From contig OZ017768.1 in the NCBI GenBank assembly GCA_963969345.1, forward strand, positions 4,116,718-4,180,717: DNA of 64,000 nucleotides, in the 5' to 3' direction. The first letter of the stretch is position 1; every line of letters begins with the position of its first letter. This stretch comes from Turbatrix aceti. Lineage: Eukaryota > Nematoda > Chromadorea > Rhabditida > Panagrolaimidae. The position numbers and the translations under genes were made by a program. Positions 27,444-39,600 of this stretch are shown piece after piece. Below the pieces are notes generated by a model. The model was given only the letters and a program-made list of their open reading frames with translations. It was not told the DNA's origin and searched no databases.

Positions 27444-27649
27444 TTGTTTTTTGAGGTTATCGAGAGAGCACTTGTACGTACACACCCGGCACCACACGAC
27501 GTGTCCACCAGAGGTTGGATAAATGCATTCATTCATCATCACCTGACTGACAGTGAGGGATTGAGGGGATGTGCGCTGATTAGTTCGTTCAAAAAAAAGC
27601 GAAAACAAGCACAAAATAACCGAATATTATTTATTTTGCTTGTTGTTGT

Positions 27650-27905
27650 TCGCTGCGCCCTTCGTCAGCCCGTGCATCACTTCGGAACAAACACGCGGTC
27701 AGCAGGGTTTCACCGACACGCTCCGGATAGAGTACTCTGCCTTCGGCGTTCACGTGGCCGTCGTCGAGCCTGGCTACTTCCGAACCGGCATCACGGACAC
27801 CAAGACCATCCGCGCAGCCACCGACTTTATCTGGAACCGCGCGAGTCCTGAACTCCGCGCTGAGTACGGCGAGCATTATTTCAAGGCTTCGCAGGCCAAG
27901 TCCAT
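27650..27905 (+). pseudogene. Partial, broken copy of the neighbouring SDR gene
   Basis: This segment matches exon 2 of the SDR gene (about 29582-29828). From 27711 to 27902 the two differ at only about six positions, and the translated frame stays open. Upstream of 27711 the match is scrambled by substitutions and small indels, which destroy the catalytic YTTSK motif (the copy reads CITSEQT there). It lacks the Rossmann N-terminal exon and ends abruptly after the Ser-Ile codons, where an AT-rich inverted repeat starts. The flank at 27550-27615 also resembles the SDR upstream flank at 28250-28325. A truncated tandem duplicate explains this best. Confidence 0.8.
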
Positions 27906-27910
27906 TTTTT

Positions 27911-28170
27911 TAATTTGAAAATAGCGAAATAGCGTGCAAAAAACACTTGATTTGCATTGTTTACTTTTTTTAAATCATTTTATGATAAAAAAAAATATTA
28001 TCAAAAATATTTAAAAAAATTAAATGCAAAAAAATTTTATAAACATCAAAAAAAAATCTTTTAAAAAATTTTTATCAAAAAAATGCCCCTAAAAGCCAAA
28101 ATGATTCAACAAAATGTTAAAAATGCAAATCCAGTGTTTTTGTACGCTATTTCGATATTTTTAAATTTCA
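27911..28170. repeat. AT-rich inverted repeat (foldback element)
   Basis: Arms of about 45 bp at 27911-27959 and 28122-28170 are reverse complements at roughly 85 percent of positions; both contain CGAAATAGCGT and GATTTGCATT or their complements. The loop of about 160 bp is mainly poly(A/T). It directly abuts the truncated end of the SDR pseudogene. It looks like a MITE or foldback element; no transposase is present. Confidence 0.7.
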
Positions 28171-28637
28171 AAAAAAAATCGAACAAAAATGTAATTTTAT
28201 AATTGGCCGCACGAACCTTTTTGAGAGCTTTGCGCTGGATCAAGTCTGATGTGAGGGAAGAAGTGTGAGCAACGTGCATTAGTTCGTTCAAAAATGACAA
28301 CAACAAGCAAAAAACAGTCGAAAAACCAAACACCACCCCAAATGGAAGAAGACTACAAAAACGATCGGAAGTCCTGAATCACTCGACACGATTCTTGGAG
28401 GCACCAAGAAACGAGCTTCCTTCGACGAACCATTGTTGTTTACAACGGCTGATGTGAGATTGAAGCGGGTTAGACAGTACAAAAGTTGTAGTAACGCCTC
28501 TTTTCCCTGGTCGCCGCCACTCGCAACAGAGGGGGAACATGACAAATCACAATTGCATTCATTGCATTTGTTTGTTGGGTGTTGGTTGTTTGGTCGATCA
28601 GTCAATCTCACACACACGCACTCGTCCACTGACAGCC

Positions 28638-30092
28638 ATGCCGACCAGTCTGCTTTCTGCATTTGACGGCCTCGAACTCTCGCCCCAGGGCAAGGCAATC
28701 CTGCTCCTCGTCCTGCTGCCCTTTCTCCCGATTCTCACGATCGTCTACATCATCTTTGACCAGATTGGAGCCCGACTCGAAGTGACCGACCGCAAATCCA
28801 AGCCTGTCCTCATCACCGGCTGCGATAGCGGTTTTGGACGCGCCTACGCCCTTCGCCTCGCCGCCGAGGGCACTCCCGTCTTCGCCGGATGCCTCCTGGA
28901 AGCTTCAGTCACCGAACTCGAATTTCAAGCCAAGAATCTGCCCGGGGAGCTCATCGCTTTTCAGCTGGACGTCTCGAGCGATGAATCTGTCGCCCTAGCT
29001 TTGGCACTCGTTGAATCGGCGGTCGCAAAGTACGGAGGACTCTATGGCCTCGTGAACAACGCCGGAATCGCGGGTTACAACTTTGCCAATGATTTCCTCA
29101 ACGTTAACGATTACAAGAAGGTTCTCGAGGTGAGTGGACTATCAAACTACAATTTTTGCAGTTTTTTGCATTCGCGCGCGTGCAAAAAATGGGTATGGGT
29201 AACGATCGGTCGTAACCGAATTCTTCGCTTGGTTGGCCTTGACTAATGCGAACGCGAGTTTTCGAGCAAACAAACAAAAACAAACGCCTAGTTTTTTGTT
29301 ACTTTGGGGTAAAAAAATTCCCACGCATAAAAAAATTTAGAGAGACAGTTGAGGATCGACTGGGATAAAATATGATGGCCCAAAGTCCTCCAAATCTCAA
29401 AAAAAGCCTAATTGATGGATGGAATGTCCAAAAAACACGTGACAGGTGTTCAAATAGTTTGTTGGGTTTTTTTTCAGGTGAACACGTTCGGCGTGATCCG
29501 GACGACGATCGCCTTCATGCCCCTCATCAAGAAATCCAAAGGCCGAGTGGTCAATGTCGCTTCTGTCTGCGGCAGATTCGCTGCGCCCTTCCTCGGCCCG
29601 TACACGACCTCCAAACACGCGGTCGAGGGTTTCACCGACACGCTCCGGGTCGAGTACTCTGCCTTCGGCGTTCACGTGGCCGTCGTCGAGCCTGGCTACT
29701 TCCGAACCGGCATCACGGACACCAAGACCATCCGCGCAGCCACCGACTTTATCTGGAACCGCGCGAGTCCTGAACTCCGCGCTGAGTACGGCGAGCACTA
29801 TTTCAAGGCCTCGCAGGCGAAATCCATTAAATCTCTCCAAGTCTACAACACCAACTCTCTGGATCCCGTCTTGAACGCCTTCTCCGACGCTCTCTTCTCT
29901 GCCCGTCCCCGGCGCCGTTACTATGCCGGCATCGATGCGTGGCTCATGTACATCCCGCTCTCCCTGCTCCCGGCCGGCGTCACCGACACCCTCCTCAATG
30001 TTGCTCGATGGGTGGTTGGTTATCCAAAACCTGGTCAAACTCAACAAAAAACAACTGTGGAACAGGGACAGGAGCAGAAGAAGACGGACTAG
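28638..30092 (+). CDS. Short-chain dehydrogenase/reductase, SDR9C (retinol/17-beta-hydroxysteroid dehydrogenase-like)
   Basis: NAD(P)-dependent oxidoreductase of 368 aa, exons 28638-29129 and 29478-30092, intron phase 0. An N-terminal hydrophobic helix (AILLLVLLPFLPILTIVYII) should anchor it in the ER membrane. The Rossmann cofactor motif is TGCDSGFGR at about residue 63, followed by the structural NNAG motif (GLVNNAGIAG), the catalytic serine region RVVNVASVCGR, the catalytic YTTSK and the post-catalytic VVEPGYFRT. The TGCDSGFG and EPGYF signatures are those of the SDR9C branch (RDH, HSD17B6; several nematode dhs genes), whose substrates are retinoids, steroids or other lipophilic alcohols. 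The exact substrate cannot be read from sequence. A partial pseudocopy lies upstream, and the stop codon overlaps that of convergent IMP4. Confidence 0.92.
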
Positions 30093-31512
30093 GCCTGTTG
30101 CTCGGTCTCGACTTCGTCGACGGAAAGCATCTTTTTCGCGCGACGGAGGTACGGTCGGTAGCTGAATTCTGCCTGAGCTGCTCTCTCGTTTTCGAATGTG
30201 TCATTGATCACTGAGTATACTAAAAATGTGATATTCAGTTTTTTTCTTGTTCAATATAAATAAATTAAATGTAAAAAACTTACGGAAAAGAGCGAATCGA
30301 GGACCGACTTCACGGAGTTCGTTTTCTGAGTTTTCGTTCTTCTCGACGACGTAGTTTCTGAAGAACACGTAGTCCTCGCGATCGACGTCACCGAAGAAGA
30401 CGACGCGCTTGCTGTCTTTTTTTGGCACCGGGAAGAGATATTTCAAGATGTTGGTGACCTGGAAAAGTTGAATTCTGTCAAATATTTCCCAGATGGTAAT
30501 CGAAGCCCATTGAACCTCTGGGAATTTTCCGGGAGCCAAAAACACGTAAAATCGTTCTAAAATAGCCCAAATAGGCAAAAAACAATGCAAGAAACAAAAA
30601 AAATCGTTCGAAGTACCCCTTTTTCGTTTCAAGACAAATTTACAGTTTTTTTACGACTTTTATATTATTTGCCGAATTCAGGTATTATTTTTTCCGTCTT
30701 CCGAAATCGAACAAATTGTGGCATCAAAAACGTAAAATCGCTCAAAAACAAGTCAAATATGCCAAAAAAAACTAAATTCGTTCAAAATAAGTTTTTTTTC
30801 GTTTCAAGACAACTTTACAGTACTTTTTACGATTTTTTGATTCAGAGCAAATTTCCCCGTCCCGAATTGCAGTCAAGGGTGTTCGAGCCCCAAAAAAGTT
30901 ATAAAAACCCACCCTAGCTCCAATTTTGCTATTTAGCCCGTGGAAAACCAGATGAGGATACTGATTCGGCATTCGGCCGACATTTGGAAGACTGTGTCGC
31001 ATGACGACATTGTGCAGACTGAAGAAGGCCGTAGGCCCGTGGGGGAGATGAGAAATGATCATGGCATCTGGCTTGCCTCTGGTTTCGTGGAGAAAAATGA
31101 CATCGGTGACGTTGTTGGCCTTGCACGCCTTGAAGACATCCTTCACGCCGTGGTTGCCTCTGTTGATGCGGATCGCGTTGGGAATCATCGTGGCGACTTC
31201 CTGCAAGTTTAAAAGACCATTTTTTATCTTGAAAAAAAGAAGGCGACCTACCACACAGAATTTTTTGAGGGCAATGGAAGGCTCGTGGCTGGTGGTGACG
31301 CAGATGACGGGATCCTCACACCCGGCCCAGCGGTATTCGTCGTCCATATCGCTCGGCTGTGCTCCCGGCGCCTTTGCAGTCAGAATGCCTTTCTCCTGCG
31401 CCGGCTTGTTTTTCTCTTCGAGTCGCTTTTTCTCCTCCGCTTGCTGCTTCTGAAGGTCCTTCACCTTCCGGTACGCAAACTCTCGTCGTTCACGTGCATC
31501 CCGTCGATTCAT
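30089..31512 (-). CDS. IMP4: U3 small nucleolar ribonucleoprotein IMP4 (Brix domain)
   Basis: Nucleolar protein of the MPP10-IMP3-IMP4 complex, which binds U3 snoRNA for 18S pre-rRNA processing. Predicted 281 aa (human IMP4 is about 290), exons 31512-31252, 31200-30913, 30458-30284 and 30210-30089, all in frame. The basic N-terminus (MNRRDARERREFAYRK) and the DDEYRWAGCEDP motif are family hallmarks. The Brix domain follows, with INRGNHGVKDVFKACKAN, THETRG-like FLHETRGKP, ISHLPHGPTAFFSLHNVVMR and NILKYLFPVPKKDSKRVVFF. It ends with VGPRFALFLIND and a basic RRAKKMLS tail. A TTTCAG acceptor lies 5 nt upstream of the ATG, suggesting trans-splicing or a 5' UTR intron. Its stop codon overlaps the SDR stop on the other strand. 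Confidence 0.96.
30259..30264 (+). terminator. Polyadenylation signal AATAAA for the SDR gene, inside IMP4 intron 3
   Basis: The first AATAAA downstream of the SDR stop lies in the third intron of the opposite-strand IMP4 gene. If it is used, the SDR 3' untranslated region is antisense to all of IMP4 exon 4. Confidence 0.5.
30525..30885. repeat. Diverged tandem duplication inside IMP4 intron 2
   Basis: Two units of about 160 bp, near 30530-30690 and 30720-30880, share ordered words including ACGTAAAATCG, TTTCGTTTCAAGACAA, TTTACAGT and TTTACGA. They look like an old direct duplication that expanded the intron. No coding potential is visible. Confidence 0.55.
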
Positions 31513-33680
31513 GGCGCCTGAAATTTATTAGTTTTTATATAAAACACCGATTCAAAATGACAGAAACAAATACGTTCACGTTTACGTTGAAAGAAACGAC
31601 AAAGACAACGCAGCCTAAAAAAACCCGCATCGACCGGGTCTCGCAGCGATTAAAATAAACTCCCCCCGATATTGCAAAGAAAGGCGTATCACTCATTTAT
31701 TCAGACTTGAGCGGACGCTGCGCTGTCCTAATTTTGTGTTTTGTTTTATTTTTGAGTTATCCGCTGTGATTTGAGACGTTTTTGGGATTTATCCTTTCTA
31801 TATTTCTCCGTCTGTATCGACTGTGCGCTGCGCTGCGTCATCTGACACGTGAAGGACACATGAGGTTGGTGGATCTTTTATTTTTCCTGCAGGCTACTTT
31901 TTGTGAGTTTTCGTTGCTAAAAATTTGTGAAACGGATGCAAACTGGTAAGATTAGGCTGCATCTGTGAAATTGTGGTGTCAGGATGCAAATTTGAGAATT
32001 TATACCAGTTATGAATAGGATATCGCAATTTTTTTTTATTAAAAAATATGGTCCTACTAGAAAAACAGTGCTCAACTCTTTAAAAGTGATTTCTGTTTTC
32101 ACTCCTGTTATAAAAGTTGTTTGCCTGGAAACAAAAGTAGTGAAGCAGCACATCACCACACCACTGACTTTGAATTGCTTGCTCCCCTCTGTGTACGTTG
32201 TTCTCGAACATTCAGTTCAGTTAGGTCGGACTAACCAACGTATGCAGGTTGTTGTTTTTACCCCCTTGCAGATCGATGCACATTGTTTTACACTTTTGCG
32301 CAGGATTTTGGATGATTGCCCACTAATTTGACGAAATTGATAAATTTCAACATTTTTTGTTGTCTTTTTTTCGCGCTTATAATAAAATGAACGAATGAAA
32401 GAAGAATGTTCGGCACCGCACCGCACTCATCCCTCTGCATCGTGTATCGTTTCATCTACAGCAGCTTTTTTTTGCTGCTGTTCGTTCCAACAACGTTGTA
32501 CCCCTTTTCTTCCTGTCTGGCGTTCTCTCGTGGACACACGCTCTTCCGCGAGCCTTTTCTCTTTCTTTCGCTTTGATGTGTACGTTCGGGGGGTTTTTTT
32601 TTTATTCTCCTGGCTCATTGTTTGTAGCTTTGAGTGTGATTCCGTGGTCCTTGCCTGCCTGCGGGTTACGGCAGCTTTGCCTTCTTTTCCTGGTGGTGCT
32701 TGCTTTTTTGTCCAAATTGAAATTGATGAAACAAACCGTCGACGTACTGTTCTGTTGTGTTCTCTTCCTTCAGCGCCCGACTCGGCACTTTTGATATTGC
32801 CAGGATTATTTGGTTTTATAAAAGCGAGACTGATCCGGTGCGATGTATTTTTTCATTTGCTGTCTTTTGTGCTTCTTTACACCAAATTCCTTAGATTTGC
32901 TCCATTTGTCTCAAAAAAATACGATTAATTTTGTGTTTACACACTTTTCGATATTAGGCTTCTTTTGCAATTCCAACTTCAACTTTTACACTTCCGTGAA
33001 CTCCGCAAATTAGTTTCCTACAAATCCAAACGTATTTTATTGACCTTTAAAAGTGTCCATAGTAACATTTTTTGCCTCATTGTGCCGCAGAAAGTTCTCG
33101 AACGGTGAAAGTGCGTGTCGTGTTAATGATCATTTCGCCACGAACGAAACGAGTGTTTAATGAATAAATAGTGCCATAAACAATCTGCCTAAAGCCAAGC
33201 CCGGCTGCCGGAACTCGTGATAAACAGGAGATAAATATAACCCAGGGCAGCGTGCGCCAATTTATGTCTATCGGGAAACTCTTGCCGCGAAGACAGAATG
33301 CGTTTAGCGATTGTGCTCTTACTCGTTCGTTCTCTCTCCCTGTCTCTCTCTCTCGCTCTTACTTGCTTTGTCGTCGCTCCGGCTTGTTTTTTTTTTCTTC
33401 GTGGCGGCCTGTGGTTCCTGTTGTGCGTTGTATTGTCTTACGTGGTGGTTGTGCTTGCTTCTGGTTTCCGTACTTTTATCCATTATCCCTGAAAAAGTCA
33501 TCCTAAATATTCCAGGGACTTGCGGTTGGTTGTCCGAGGGATTTGACTTTGTTGGTGCGCGTATTGATTGATATATATGCGTTTTCGGCGCGCGACTGGA
33601 CTGACTTTACGTTTGTCTATATGTGTGACTTGTATCGATTACACGAACGACTAACAGACGTTTTTTGTTGTTTTTCAGAA
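31513..33680. other. Intergenic region between divergent IMP4 and UBR5-like genes
   Basis: About 2.2 kb of AT-rich to CT-rich sequence, including a CTCTCTCTC tract near 33340 and T runs. Open frames in it are low-complexity and hydrophobic only because of the CT-rich composition. It should hold the promoters of both flanking genes; an ATAAATATAA word at 33231-33240 is a weak TATA candidate. No RNA gene was recognised. Confidence 0.55.
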
Positions 33681-36600
33681 ATGGGTGACAACAAGCAACT
33701 TCTTCTTCTGGGAAGCGTGGCTCCAGGAGACGATAATGCTTTGTTAGAACGGTTCGTTTTAGGCCACTTTTTTTCAACAAAAAATCCTGTGGTTTTTTTT
33801 TTCAGATTGCAAGGTTGCATAGGGCATCGCAACTGTCACGGCCCATCGACAACAAAGGCCCTCAACGGAATCGCCGGAGAGCAGGTGAAGCAGATTGTCG
33901 TCGGTCCGTCGCACATCGCCTTGCTCTTTAGCGTAATTTTTCCCCTGATTTCTTGGATTTTTTAGTGGGTTTTTATATCTTTTTAGGACAATACTGTGGG
34001 CAGACTGCAGTTTTCTATCGAAACAGTCAAAAGTCCAGCTGCCCAACAGTCTGGTGAAAAGCCGTCCTCAGGCGGGACTGGCGGCGGGTCAAATACTGGC
34101 GTAAACAGCGGTAATACGGGCAACAGTAGTAGTATCTCTGCGGTGCCGGTAGTTCCTGGTAGTGGTGGAGGATCTACGGGAGGAGCAGACAATGGCACCG
34201 GTGGAAGCGGAGGCGGTGGTCCAGGTGGCGGAAATGGTACCGGACCAAATCCGGGTGTTGTCAATACTTCTGCCATGATAACAGCGGCTTTCTCGGCTGG
34301 ACGAGCCAAGGTGCGACGTGTCATGATGTCGGGTCGTCGAACTGGCATGACTGCACGTGCTGGAGTCATTGTCGACCGAAACCGGCCGGTAATTCCTGCT
34401 TCTGCGATTCCGGAGGAGCTCATTGCCCAGGCGCAGGTCGTTTTGCAAGGAAAATCTCGCGAAGTCATCGTTCGCGAGCTCCAGCGGACAAATCTCAACG
34501 TCAACGAGGCTGTCAACAATCTTCTCAGTCGTGAAGATGATGAAGGTTGGTGGTTTTTATCGATTTTGCCGAAATCAAACAATTTTCACCAAAATGGCGA
34601 TTTTTTTTATAAAAAACACTAAAGTACGAATTTTTGCCGTATAAAATTATTCATTGATTTTTTGGGAACGAATATCACATTCAATTTGACCTTATGACAC
34701 TCAAAAAATAGGATTTTTGGGAAATGTATCCAAAATTCCGCATTTTTCATTTTTTGTCGATTTTTATGGACTTGGTAAATTTTCAGACGAAAGCGCCGAA
34801 GCATACCTGCCAGAAGAATTGCTAAATCTCCTGGATTCTGGATTGCGCGCATCCGACGGACTCATCGACCCAGAAGGCATCTACGCAGCTCCCGAAACGT
34901 ATGACTACATTGTATCTCGCGATATAGCAGTCAATCGTCGAAGAGATGGCCGCGATGCTTCCGGACGCAAAGAACGAAGCAGCCAAGAACAGGGAAGCAA
35001 TGTCCGGGAAAAGTTTGCATTCGGCAGTCAAATCGACTACTGGACCGGCGATAAAGAACATCCCTTCCCTCCCGACGTCAAGGGTTTCACCAAGATCGCG
35101 GCACTCAATGGCGAACTTCTGGCGCTGACTGAAGACGGAAAAATCTATGGCTGGCTCTGGGAAGACGCGGATATCGGCGATTTGGAGCCCCATGAAATCA
35201 ATGCTCGTTTTCTGGGCACTTCAAGCGGTGAGCATTTTGTCGACATTGAAACGTCTGCCTACCGGGCTGTCGTTCTGACGAACAACAATCGCGTCGGAAC
35301 CTTTGTCGACGAAACCTCGCTGGGTAAGAAAGTCTCGTCTCTGCTTTTTGTACCCCTCGTCGAACTGCCCGAAGGCGAAGTCATCAAATCGATCCACGCG
35401 TGTCCAATGTTTGCGGCCGTTCAGACGAAATCCGGCATCTACTGGTGGGGCATCAGCCCTTTCAACGAGCGACGCCGCGTCTTTGACAAACAACGCAGCA
35501 GGGCAAAGAAATTCCAGACAAACGCGACCGCAGACATCAAAGTGGGTTCCGAGGTCCGTACAAAGTCCAACCCCGTGTATTCTGCCAATTCCGTGGCTGT
35601 CAACCTCCAATCCTCCCCTCCGATGATTGGCATCATGATGGAATCCGCGTGGTCGCTGACCGAGACGTGCCGATTCCGCATCTACACCCCAGAGCAGTAC
35701 GATCAACTCCGGGAAGACGACAAGGACAAGGAAGAAAAGAAAGCCATCAATCGTAAGTGTTGCTTTATCCCTTTTCGAACACCGTAAGTTGTTGGCTTTC
35801 CCCTTTCTCTTCTCGTTCCCCGACGAGTTGGCTAAGAGGTTGGAGTTGTGGCTTTTTGGCACGCATTATTTTAACATAGATAATAATACTTAGTTTTCGT
35901 TTTTGATTTTGATTTGACTCAAAACATACGTTAACACATGTATTTTTGTTTTGTTATTTACCCCTCTTATTCTTCTTTGTTTTTTTCTTCTGGGTGTGTT
36001 ACACTCACTCTAAACAACTCAAACAACAACTGCGGTGTTCGAAAAGCTTAGTTTTCATTTAAAGTTCCCTCTTAGAACTTGCTTGATCCTTTAGTATCAG
36101 TACGCAAAAGAGCCGCACCTTCAGATGACGCTTCATCGGGCTCCTCGACGGCGCCTCCACCGGTGAAGGAAACAGCGTGGGCAATCAAAGACGTGTTCTT
36201 TATCCATGAAGAGCCTTGCAATGACATTGGTGTAGTTCAACTTGTTCGTTGTTGAATTTTTTCTTTTTTGACTATTTATTAATATTTTTTTCTTAGATTG
36301 ACGGTCCGATCTGTGCCATTCACTTCAAATCGTATATCGATGAAAAGAAACGCTCCGGTGGCGATCCAAGCACTGACGTTCAAAAGCTGCGTCTCATTCG
36401 CAAAGACGAACTTTTTGTGGTTCAGTCTTCGTCGAAGGTTCCCCTTGCTCCCATCACTTTTGAGCACACGCCTCAGCGACTTTCTCTGCCTTCAAATGTC
36501 AAGAAAAGTCTCTCCATGACTGTCGACAACAGAGGTAGGATAATTGAGGGGTGTACGTGATTTATAAGTTGGCTGTTTTTTGTTTAGGATTCCAACTGCT

Positions 36601-39600
36601 CATTGAGAAACGCGGACAACTTCACGTCGTCCAAATCAGCACTCTGGGTAAAGTCATATCGGACAACCTCATTCCGGTGAATGCTTCGACGGTTTGTGGC
36701 GCTCCCGATGCCCTGACGCCGAGCCTCATGAATTATGGCGATGAGAATGCCCTTTTTCTGCGCGATTGCAACGGTGTAATCGTTCCTCTCGTTCGGAATG
36801 CGATCAATGGCTTCACGGATCCCAATTACCTGGGACTATCGGGGATGACTCAATTGAGTGTCGGCGTTCGGTACCTGAAGAGCGGAAACGAACTTACTAC
36901 CCACGTGCTTTCGTCTGGTGAGTTTTTGAACGTTATCAGTACCTGAAAATTTTGTGAAAACCCAAAAAAAAATTATCACGAAGGAAAACCTTCTCAACAA
37001 AAAATTTTTGTGATATAAATTTTTTTAAAATTTTTTTATGATGATTTTTTTGGTGTAAAAAACTATGAAAATGTTGAAAATTAGGGGTTTTTTCAGCACC
37101 CTGTGATTCCCCCGTCCGAGAGCAAAACCCACGCAACGGCACAAAGGTCGTTCTCGTTGCGACGCTGATTGCGCCGTCTCCGAAGCGGTCCCTTGCCCAC
37201 GTTCCGTCGCTCATGCAACTCGTGTTGTACTGCGATGCGCGGGGCGTGAAAAAGGCTCTCCGCCAGCTGGCATCCATCATTGGCACTCTGTCACCGGACG
37301 AGAAAAAGAAGTTCATCGATGAGCACATCTTGATCCCACGAGCGGATGGCAACCGAACGATTCTGCACGCTGCCGTAATGTCGGCCTTCGCGAAGCGAAA
37401 CGCAGACCAGGCAGACATGGAGCCCGCTGCGGCTGCGGCGGCACTCAGCAACAGTAATTCTACGGGTCAGTTGTACACGCTGCAAGAAGCGCTTGACATG
37501 CGCGAGTCTGACATTTTCCGCGACCGCATGGACCGACAATGGAAGAATCTAGTCGCAGATGTTTCAGATGGACTTAAGCTTATCGTAAAGCAGCAACAGC
37601 ACGAATCCAGCGCGGGTGCTTCGTCGTCGTCTCCCGGCGACAGTGCAGGCGCGGCGTCTTCGTCAGCAGGATCATCCGATGCGCGTCCGACATCCTCCAA
37701 GGTCGAGCCCATGGAAGTGGACGATCTCTCGTGCCGCGGACAGCCAGTTGCCGACGTCAAACTGCGCCAGAAGAATTCAATCGAAATCCTGGAGGCTTTC
37801 ATGAAAGATGAAAACGTCAAAAAGGTCATGCCGGAGTTGTTGCATGTTCGCGACATTCACGGACACACGCCGTTCATCAGCGCCGTCCACAACAGAGCCT
37901 ACGGTGCGGCAAGCATCATCTGGCAGGAAATGCGGAGTGTCTTTGGCAATATGAACGGTATGTCCACTTTTTTTATATATGCTGTGATTTTACGGTTTTT
38001 TTGGGGGTTTTAGTCGAGGATTACACGACAAACGTGTACAATCCGGCAGTTCATACGGACGATTCACCACTCTTCATTCTGTGCTACAACGACACGTGCT
38101 CGTATACCTGGACTGGCAACGATCACATCCATCAGGATATCTTTGAGTGCCGAACATGCGGCCTAACCGGGTCGCTCTGCTGTTGCACGGAATGTGCCGG
38201 AACATGTCATCGCAATCACGAATGCAAGCTCAAGAAAACGTCCCCAACGGCGTACTGCGATTGCTGGGAAAAGTGCAGCTGCTCGGCGCTTGTAGCCGGA
38301 AACGAGGTTCAACGTGAACACCTTTTCCACGAAATGCTCGAGCACACGAATCTCATCTCAATGCCAAATTCGCGTGGCGAACATTTGCTATTGTTTTTGG
38401 CCCGAACTGTTGGTCGTCAACTCATTGAACAGGACAGCTTCGGTCGTCGTTCTCGCAAGGCCCCCGTCACCGCTGCGGGCGCAAAGGAACCTCCAGAGAC
38501 CAATCTTGATCCTCCGAAGTTTGCGCAGAAGGCGTTCAAACTTTGTCTCGGCGATGCTGGCGCTATGAAGAGCCTCATTTCAATTGGACTCCGAAAACGC
38601 GCTTTTCTGCCGACGACGCACGTTACCGATGATACGTTCCATCTGCAAAATCAGAGCGGATCGACTCATCTGGACAAGTTTGTCTTTGCGCTGCTTTCAA
38701 AATGTCAAGAAGCTGTAAGTAGTTTTTTTGAGGGGTTTTTTTATTTTAAATTTGTTTTTGTAGCATCTCGACATCCTGCTGAACACGTTGATCAGTGCCG
38801 CGAACAAGAAATCTCATTTCCGCGATGCCGATATCGATCAGTACATTGCGCGTTTCCTGCGTTCGGTCGTTCGCATTTTTGCCCTGGTCACGTTGATTGC
38901 ACCTTCGACGCTTTCATTCACCGTTGCATCAGCCTTCTCCAACGCTTCCGATGTTCCGGCCAAATTCAGCACATCGGCCAACGAAGCGGCTCCAAGTACG
39001 TCGTCTCGATTTACGGCTCAACGCACTCTGCACTCGATTGCCGGTGTCCTGTCTCTCGTCAATGCCGGCCGACAAATCGTCGATCGATCCAAGGAAAAGA
39101 AGAAGAGCGTCAACAACTTTGCTCTTCGTTGCCGTCGCATTTTCCAGGTACGGTTTTTATTTGTTCTTGGCGGATTTATTTTTTTTAATTTGTAGGCTTT
39201 GCCAACGTACTCAATCGTCGAATTGATGGGAGCTGGTGAATCCTACATGGGCCCTGTTCGCAATGGCTTCATCAACCCGGCGCTGAATATCTCCCGAGCC
39301 ATGCACACGGTTGACGCTCTCGAATTCATCGAACGTTACCTGGCTGGCGAACAGGATCTCGCTTCGCTCTGGGAACCTACTGGAACTTCGGTCGTCATTG
39401 CTCGGCGTCGCTTCGGCAGCCGACGTGACACGGACGATGAGGGCGTAACCGCTGAGGCTGCACGCAATGCCAGTGTCGCTGAATCTGACGACTCGGATTC
39501 TGACAGCGACCAGGAAGTTGCCCAAAACCACGGCGCTCCACCGGTCAACCGAATGTCTCTTCACAATCATGCTGGCGAAAACATGGGCCAGGTTCTGGGG

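Noticed and set aside
29142..29470. Possible extra coding in the SDR intron
   Set aside because: The frame leaves SDR homology right at the GTGAGT donor and the next exon resumes at VNTFGVI, so this is ordinary intron sequence.
32573..32794. Leu/Phe-rich frame in the IMP4-UBR5 spacer
   Set aside because: It is a T-rich artefact without a start context, signal for splicing or family resemblance.
33298..33492. Hydrophobic 64-codon frame upstream of the UBR5-like gene
   Set aside because: Hydrophobicity comes from a CTCTCT tract read as Leu/Ser; all three frames look similar.
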